The position numbers and the translations under genes are program-made. Source: Gammaproteobacteria bacterium (GTDB taxonomy: Bacteria; Pseudomonadota; Gammaproteobacteria; Pseudomonadales; Pseudohongiellaceae). Taken from it: a stretch of DNA of 48,287 nucleotides. Below, one piece after another: positions 43,337 to 48,287 of the stretch; within the stretch, counting starts at the first letter, position 1; every line of letters starts with the position of its first letter. The stretch is taken from NCBI GenBank assembly GCA_028818225.1, contig JAPPOG010000060.1, positions 1-48,287 of the forward strand. The letters are read 5' to 3'. The notes beneath the pieces were generated by a model. The model did not search any database, was not told the DNA's origin, and saw only the letters and a list, made by a program, of their open reading frames with translations.

Positions 43337-44455
43337 TCAAGATTCTCTATTGAACTGAACAAACTCAACTACCTCCAGATCAAAACCGGAGATTGCATTA
43401 AAGCGCGCTGGATAGCTAAGCAAGCGCATCTTGCCAACACCCAAATCTCTCAGTATTTGAGACCCAGTTCCAATAGTCAGATCGTTGCGAGGCACTCTAT
43501 TGGGCGCTGTTTCAGTACGTTTTGCCAGTGCTGAGGCCAGGTTGTGATCCAGATCCTGCCCATAATCATTCCCTGATAGTAGCACGGCCACACCCTTACC
43601 CGCTTTGCTAATCTCTTTCAAAGCACTGCTAAACGACCAACTGGTTCTCTCCACGTTATAAGTTTCACATATATCTCTGACGGTATTGGGAATATGTACT
43701 CTAACCAGGACAGGTTCATCGCTTTTGATTTCACCTTTCACATAAGCTAGATGAGTACTGCCACTAATCAAGTCTCGATAGGTATATACAGTGAACTCAC
43801 CGTACTGGGTTTGCAGCTGGTTGGATTCAATACGGTCAACCGTGTATTCATTGGCAATGCGATAATGAATCAAATCGACGATGGTGCCAATTTTTATGTC
43901 ATGTTTCCCGGCAAAGATTTCCAAATCTTCTCTGCGTGCCATCGAGCCATCTTCATTCATAATTTCTACGATTGCAGCTGCAGGAAGATAACCCGCTAAT
44001 CGAGCAAGGTCACATCCAGCTTCAGTGTGTCCAGCCCTGCGCAGCACGCCCCCGGGCTGCGCCATGATAGGAAAAATATGTCCGGGCTGAACTATATCTT
44101 CCGGATGACTATCCCTGGCAACTGCCACCTGAATTGTGCGAGCCCTGTCGGCGGCGGATATGCCAGTGGTTACGCCACTGGCTGCTTCTATCGAAACGGT
44201 AAAGTTGGTGTTATAGGGCGTATTATTTTCGTTCACCATCAAAGGCAGTTTCAAAAACTCACAGCGCTCTTTCATAAGGGTAAGGCATATTAATCCACGA
44301 GCGTTTGTGGCCATGAAGTTGACATCTTCGGTACGCACACGCTCGGCGGCGATTATAAGATCGCCCTCATTTTCCCTGTCTTCATCATCCATCAAGATAA
44401 CCATCTTACCTTGACGGATATCATCAATGATTTCTTCAGTAGAGTTTAATTCCAT
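43337..44455 (-). CDS. ribB: 3,4-dihydroxy-2-butanone-4-phosphate synthase with degenerate GCH II domain (RibBA/RibBX-type)
   Basis: A 372-residue fusion. The N-terminal half is an intact RibB: DDEDRENEGDLI, GISAADRARTI and RRAGHTEAGCDLARLAG. The C-terminal half has the GTP cyclohydrolase II fold (LAYVKGEIKSDEPVLVRVHIPNTVRD, VAVLLSGNDYGQDLDHNL). It lacks the zinc cysteines and the RQEGRGIG loop, so it is most likely catalytically dead for cyclohydrolase activity. Similar non-functional RibA-like halves (RibBX) are known in Shewanella and others. The intact ribA at 40187-40771 provides the activity. Confidence 0.93.
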   Translation of the reverse strand: MELNSTEEIIDDIRQGKMVILMDDEDRENEGDLIIAAERVRTEDVNFMATNARGLICLTLMKERCEFLKLPLMVNENNTPYNTNFTVSIEAASGVTTGISAADRARTIQVAVARDSHPEDIVQPGHIFPIMAQPGGVLRRAGHTEAGCDLARLAGYLPAAAIVEIMNEDGSMARREDLEIFAGKHDIKIGTIVDLIHYRIANEYTVDRIESNQLQTQYGEFTVYTYRDLISGSTHLAYVKGEIKSDEPVLVRVHIPNTVRDICETYNVERTSWSFSSALKEISKAGKGVAVLLSGNDYGQDLDHNLASALAKRTETAPNRVPRNDLTIGTGSQILRDLGVGKMRLLSYPARFNAISGFDLEVVEFVQFNRES

Positions 44456-44470
44456 TCCAATAAATTATCC

Positions 44471-45121
44471 CTAATCGAAGCCGTGTGCTTGCAAAAATTC
44501 AGTATCAATGACTGCTGGTTTAGCAGCTCCTTCTCCCTGCATCAAACGCTCCAGATATCGCGCAACTAAATCCACTTCTAGATTTACTTTCTGTTGCAAT
44601 TGATAATCGCCGATAATTGTTGCTGTTTGCGTATGGGGAATAATATTTATTGCAAAAAGATTACCATTCACTTCGTTTACAGTAAGGCTAGTGCCATCAA
44701 TACAGATTGATCCCTTTGCGGCAATATACTTACAAAGTACATCAGGTGCTTGAAATTCCAGTTTCAAACTTTGCCCTTCCGGCTCAGAGGTGATCAGTGT
44801 CCCAACTCCATCAACATGGCCACTTACAATATGTCCGCCAAACCTATCGTTGGCCCGCATGGCTTTCTCTAGATTCACATGAGAGCCTTCGCTGGTAGCT
44901 TCGAAAGCCGTGCACCGCATGGATTCTTCAGATACATCAGCGGCAAATGTATTCGCATTTAATTCGACAACGGTAAGACAACAACCATTCACGGCGATAC
45001 TGTCACCAATATTGACGTCACTTAAATCCAGGCTGCCCACATCAATAAGCATGCGCCATTCGTCTTTAAGCTTTGCAAGACTCTTTACGGTTCCGATTGC
45101 TTCAATAATTCCTGTAAACAT
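44471..45121 (-). CDS. ribE: Riboflavin synthase alpha subunit
   Basis: A 216-residue trimeric enzyme that dismutates lumazine to riboflavin. It has two homologous lumazine-binding halves: MFTGIIEAIGTV with NIGDSIAVNGCCLTVVE, then FGGHIVSGHVDGVGTL with GSICIDGTSLTVNEV. It follows ribD after 11 bases. Confidence 0.96.
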   Translation of the reverse strand: MFTGIIEAIGTVKSLAKLKDEWRMLIDVGSLDLSDVNIGDSIAVNGCCLTVVELNANTFAADVSEESMRCTAFEATSEGSHVNLEKAMRANDRFGGHIVSGHVDGVGTLITSEPEGQSLKLEFQAPDVLCKYIAAKGSICIDGTSLTVNEVNGNLFAINIIPHTQTATIIGDYQLQQKVNLEVDLVARYLERLMQGEGAAKPAVIDTEFLQAHGFD

Positions 45122-45132
45122 TGCTACCTAAA

Positions 45133-46290
45133 TTATACCTTTGCCAAAATTGCTTTTATATCATCCCCAACTTTTGTCACTTCAACCACAGTGAAATGCT
45201 TTCTCTCTGCTAATGATGTCAGGCCAGTTAGTTCGAAGAGTGGTTTAGCGTCACTACCAAGAATCTTTGGAGCGATATAAACGACCAGCTCATCGACTAA
45301 TTCCTTGTCCAGTAAGCTGCCACTTATTGCAGACCCTGCTTCGATAAGCACATCATTGCAGGCATATTCGGAGGCGAGGGATTCTAGCATAGATTTAAGA
45401 TCAACACCGTTTTCGTCTGTTCCCACATGAACTATTTCCACATTCTCTGCAAAGTCTTTGGCGTCAGCCGTGCTTTCGGCGGTGTATATCTTGACTTGCC
45501 CTGGCGCATCCAGAATTCGAGCAGTGCCAGGTGTCCGCAATTGAGTATCCAGTATTACCCTCAAGGGCTGTTCGGCCAGCGATATCCTATTTTCTTCAAG
45601 CTCCTCGTCACTTAAATCCAGCTCTTCAATTCTTACATTGAGTGACGGATCATCGACTAGCACAGTATTAATTCCTGTTATTATCGCACTACTCCCGGCT
45701 CTCAGTCGTTGTACATCTGCTCGCGCAGCCGAACTACTTATCCATTTACTGATCCCATTCGCTAATGCGGTTCTACCATCTAAACTCATAGCGAGTTTCA
45801 ATCGCACGAATGGTCGACCATGCTCCTGTCGTTGAAAATATCCAAGATTCAAGTTTCGCGCCGCTTTTTCAAAATCTTGTAAATGAATTACTTCTAATCC
45901 TGCCTGTTCCAGTTTCTTAACACCACTACCTAAAACCCGTTTATCAGGATCAGTACCTGCTATAACTACTGATCGAATACCCGCTTCGATTAAAGCTTCA
46001 CTACATGGCCCGGTTTTACCCGTATGGCTGCAAGGCTCGAGTGTTACGAATGCAGTCCCACCCCGCACATTATCTTTGGCTTGTTCTAATGCCATAACTT
46101 CAGCATGAGCTAATCCCGCAGCCACGTGCCATCCTTCAGCAACAATTTGTGAATTGTTTACAATTACACAACCTACTCGCGGATTGGGAGAAGTCGACAA
46201 CACTTTTCCAGCCAGATCTAATGCTCGCTGCATATAAACCGGCCATTCAATAAAAGCTTGTTCTAGTTGCTGGTTAGATAGAGTCTTCAT
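45133..46290 (-). CDS. ribD: Bifunctional riboflavin deaminase/reductase
   Basis: A 385-residue bifunctional enzyme. The deaminase domain (1-150) has zinc ligands in HAEVMALE and TLEPCSHTGKTGPCSEAL. The reductase domain follows: RPFVRLKLAMSLDGRTALANGISKWISS, then GINTVLVDDPSLNVR and DVLIEAGSAISGSLLDKELVDELVVYIAPKILG. It starts the rib run; 109 bases separate it from nrdR, with no FMN riboswitch seen. Confidence 0.96.
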   Translation of the reverse strand: MKTLSNQQLEQAFIEWPVYMQRALDLAGKVLSTSPNPRVGCVIVNNSQIVAEGWHVAAGLAHAEVMALEQAKDNVRGGTAFVTLEPCSHTGKTGPCSEALIEAGIRSVVIAGTDPDKRVLGSGVKKLEQAGLEVIHLQDFEKAARNLNLGYFQRQEHGRPFVRLKLAMSLDGRTALANGISKWISSSAARADVQRLRAGSSAIITGINTVLVDDPSLNVRIEELDLSDEELEENRISLAEQPLRVILDTQLRTPGTARILDAPGQVKIYTAESTADAKDFAENVEIVHVGTDENGVDLKSMLESLASEYACNDVLIEAGSAISGSLLDKELVDELVVYIAPKILGSDAKPLFELTGLTSLAERKHFTVVEVTKVGDDIKAILAKV

Positions 46291-46327
46291 AACAAAAACT
46301 CTTGGTCTCCATCTTGGGTTCTTTGTT

Positions 46328-46342
46328 TGGGCAATTTGCCCA
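46328..46342. repeat. Short inverted repeat between nrdR and ribD
   Basis: TGGGCAA-T-TTGCCCA, a perfect 7-base-arm dyad in the 109-base gap. Without a T-run on the minus strand it is not a classic terminator; it may be a weak operator or chance. Confidence 0.4.
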
Positions 46343-46399
46343 TTTCCAGCTATTTTGCGCTGGGGGGGTCGATTCTAACAGAATTGAATACTGGCGGGG

Positions 46400-46861
46400 C
46401 TAGCTGGAACTGTCTTTTGAGAGTCTGTCTATTTCTTCTCTGAACTCATTGAGGTCTTTGAAGCTTCTATAGACAGACGCGAACCGTACAAAGGCCACTT
46501 CATCAAGGTCACGTAATTCTTTCATGACTTGCTCTCCAACGGTTCGAGATTGTATTTCTCGTTCGCCGGTTGATCGAAGGTTTGCCTTAATTCGATTAAC
46601 TGCCTCTTCAACTTTTTCAATACTCACTGGCCTCTTCTCCAATGCTTTGGACAAGCCTGCTAGTAGTTTATCTTCGTTGAACGGCTCTCTAATGCCATCT
46701 TGCTTAATTATGCGAGGCATAACTAGCTCTGCAGTTTCGTAAGTTGTAAATCTTTCCTCGCAAGTAATGCATTCACGGCGCCGTCGCACATGATTACCCT
46801 CAGACACTAATCGAGAGTCTATAACCTTGGTGTCTATGGCACCACAAAACGGGCAATGCAT
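46400..46861 (-). CDS. nrdR: Transcriptional repressor NrdR
   Basis: A 153-residue regulator that represses ribonucleotide reductase genes according to the nucleotide pool. The zinc ribbon is [16 protein letters not shown]...[17 protein letters not shown] and the ATP-cone follows ([33 protein letters not shown]). No nrd genes are in the window, so its targets lie elsewhere. It lies 35 bases after glyA. Confidence 0.96.
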   Translation of the reverse strand: MHCPFCGAIDTKVIDSRLVSEGNHVRRRRECITCEERFTTYETAELVMPRIIKQDGIREPFNEDKLLAGLSKALEKRPVSIEKVEEAVNRIKANLRSTGEREIQSRTVGEQVMKELRDLDEVAFVRFASVYRSFKDLNEFREEIDRLSKDSSS

Positions 46862-46896
46862 ATAAGTCCTTTACTACTAATTTCTTCTGCTACATT

Positions 46897-48153
46897 TTAT
46901 TGTTGATATACTGGAAATCGAGAGCAAAGCTCGATTACTTTAGCCTTAACTTCTGTAATCTTATCTTCGTTTTCGATATCGTCCAGAATATCGCACATCC
47001 AGCCAGTTAACTCACTCACTTCATTCCGTTTGAATCCCCTGGTCGTAATCGCTGGAGATCCAATTCGCAGACCACTGGTTACAAAGGGTGGATTGGGATC
47101 GTTGGGAACCGCATTCTTATTCACCGTGATATTGGCCCTGCCCAAAGCAGCGTCAGCATCTTTACCGGTAATACCCTGTTTGATAAGGCTCAGAAGGAAC
47201 AGGTGGTCATCAGTTCCATTGGAAACCACATCGAAGCCGCGATCCATGAATACCTTGGCCATTGTTTGCGCGTTGGCGAGGGTTTGTTTTTGATATTCGA
47301 CGAAGTCTTCACTCATCGCTTCTTTCAGGCAAACTGCCTTTGCCGCAATCACATGCATCAAGGGTCCACCCTGACTTTCCGGAAATACAGCGAAATTAAG
47401 TTTCTTCTCCAGTTCGGGATTTGAGCGGGCCAGAATGATTCCGCCACGCGGTCCCCGCAGGGTTTTGTGGGTCGTACTAGTAGTTACATCGGCGATGTTT
47501 ACGGGGCTCGGGTACACTCCTGCGGCAACCAGACCGGACACATGAGCCATATCCACCAGGAAGTAGGCTCCTACACTATCCGCTATATCCCTGAATTTCT
47601 GCCAATCGATAACACGGGAATAGGCAGAAAACCCAGCAACGATAAGCTTTGGTTTATGTTCCTGGGCAAGCGCATCAACCTGCTCATAATCAATATCGCC
47701 GGTTTCGTTATTAAGCCCGTACTGAAACGCTTTATAGATTCGGCCGGAAAAGCTGACGCTGGCACCATGGGTTAGATGACCACCGTCGGCAAGGCTCATT
47801 CCAAGTAATGTGTCCCCCGGTTCCATTAGCGCCATATACGCGGCTGCATTAGCCTGCGATCCGGAATGCGGCTGGACATTGGCGTAATCTGCCTGAAACA
47901 ATTCTTTAGCTCGGGCAATGGCTACTTCTTCCACCACATCAACGTTTTCGCAACCGCCGTAGTATCTTTTGCGCGGATACCCTTCTGCGTATTTATTGGT
48001 AAGCACAGAGCCTTGTAGTTCCATGACCAGTGGGCTGGTATGATTTTCTGATGCAATCAGTTCGATGTGTTCTTCCTGACGGGTTTTTTCTGCTTCGATA
48101 GCTGCGCTAATTTCTGGATCAAATTCCGATAGGCTGATATCGCTATTGAACAT
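46897..48153 (-). CDS. glyA: Serine hydroxymethyltransferase
   Basis: PLP enzyme of 418 residues that interconverts serine and glycine with tetrahydrofolate. The PLP Lys lies in [15 protein letters not shown]; other motifs are [31 protein letters not shown] and [15 protein letters not shown]. It is intact and typical in length. It heads the glyA-nrdR-rib cluster; about 130 upstream bases to the window end contain its promoter, but I cannot call hexamers with confidence. Confidence 0.97.
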   Translation of the reverse strand: MFNSDISLSEFDPEISAAIEAEKTRQEEHIELIASENHTSPLVMELQGSVLTNKYAEGYPRKRYYGGCENVDVVEEVAIARAKELFQADYANVQPHSGSQANAAAYMALMEPGDTLLGMSLADGGHLTHGASVSFSGRIYKAFQYGLNNETGDIDYEQVDALAQEHKPKLIVAGFSAYSRVIDWQKFRDIADSVGAYFLVDMAHVSGLVAAGVYPSPVNIADVTTSTTHKTLRGPRGGIILARSNPELEKKLNFAVFPESQGGPLMHVIAAKAVCLKEAMSEDFVEYQKQTLANAQTMAKVFMDRGFDVVSNGTDDHLFLLSLIKQGITGKDADAALGRANITVNKNAVPNDPNPPFVTSGLRIGSPAITTRGFKRNEVSELTGWMCDILDDIENEDKITEVKAKVIELCSRFPVYQQ

Positions 48154-48287
48154 TCACTACTCCAATGACTGAGCCGGGGATTTTCGAAGGCGCTATTCTA
48201 CCCGAAGGCTTTTAATTGAGCATCAATATATATGGTATTTCCCCCTTATTTTTTGCAAGAAACATGCTATATCGTATGCAATAATAC

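Noticed and set aside
46291-46399. FMN riboswitch upstream of ribD
   Set aside because: None of the conserved RFN segments is visible in this 109-base gap or in the other short gaps of the rib run.
1-48287. Insertion sequences, prophage, CRISPR arrays, tRNA or rRNA genes
   Set aside because: I looked for transposase or integrase motifs, regularly spaced repeats and tRNA-like cloverleaves and found none that I could support.

Overview
The window comes from the chromosome of an aerobic, probably marine gammaproteobacterium. The clearest evidence is the block glyA-nrdR-ribD-ribE-ribBA-ribH-nusB-thiL-pgpA-ribA at 40.2-48.2 kb, the order I know from Pseudomonas and relatives, with xseB-ispA-dxs nearby. 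Two TonB-dependent receptors, a ChrR/ECF sigma pair, a cobalamin riboswitch and an exported PQQ dehydrogenase fit a Gram-negative heterotroph that imports B12. I see no phage, transposon, integron, CRISPR array, tRNA or rRNA.

Layout. 0.4-3.3 kb: a large TonB receptor with an N-terminal carboxypeptidase-regulatory-like domain. 3.8-4.5 kb: a phoB-like regulator with a candidate Pho box but no phoR. 4.6-11.6 kb: a ChrR anti-sigma factor and its ECF sigma factor, divergent from an eight-gene lipid operon (NTF2-like, SDR, flavin amine oxidase, DUF1365, CFA-synthase-family methyltransferase, DUF2878, chalcone-isomerase-like). Both directions carry a TGATC(C/T)-N18-AT-rich promoter. The methyltransferase is split by an in-frame TAG. 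11.6-19.1 kb: mixed metabolic genes (Tat-exported DapA-like protein, unknown protein, PQQ dehydrogenase lipoprotein plus cupin, 1-Cys peroxiredoxin, VTT membrane protein plus PmtA-like methyltransferase, GFA protein) and a small secreted-protein gene broken by a TAA. 19.5-21.0 kb: an AMP-forming ligase. 21.1-27.1 kb: a complete oligopeptide ABC transporter operon whose OppC carries an inserted FN3-like periplasmic domain. 27.3-32.0 kb: PepSY membrane protein, FetB-like permease, MAPEG protein, an unknown membrane protein and an exported alpha/beta hydrolase. 32.6-35.8 kb: xseB-ispA-dxs. 35.8-40.2 kb: a B12 module (promoter, riboswitch, btuB, cobO, btuF, and a convergent CobC-like phosphatase) lying between dxs and ribA. 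40.2-48.2 kb: the riboflavin/thiamine/NusB/NrdR/GlyA cluster on the minus strand.

How it works together. The ECF/ChrR region looks like a photo-oxidative (singlet oxygen) response unit that remodels membrane fatty acids. Its CFA-like methyltransferase, flavin oxidase and DUF1365 combination matches known loci for methyl-branched or furan fatty acids better than a plain cyclopropanation locus. The B12 module imports corrinoid (BtuB, BtuF), adenosylates it (CobO) and probably trims a precursor (CobC-like), with no de novo synthesis genes in view. The riboflavin genes include a RibBA whose cyclohydrolase half lacks the zinc cysteines, with a separate intact RibA. Two independent premature stops (9695-9697 and 19007-19009) either are real gene decay or point to residual sequence errors.
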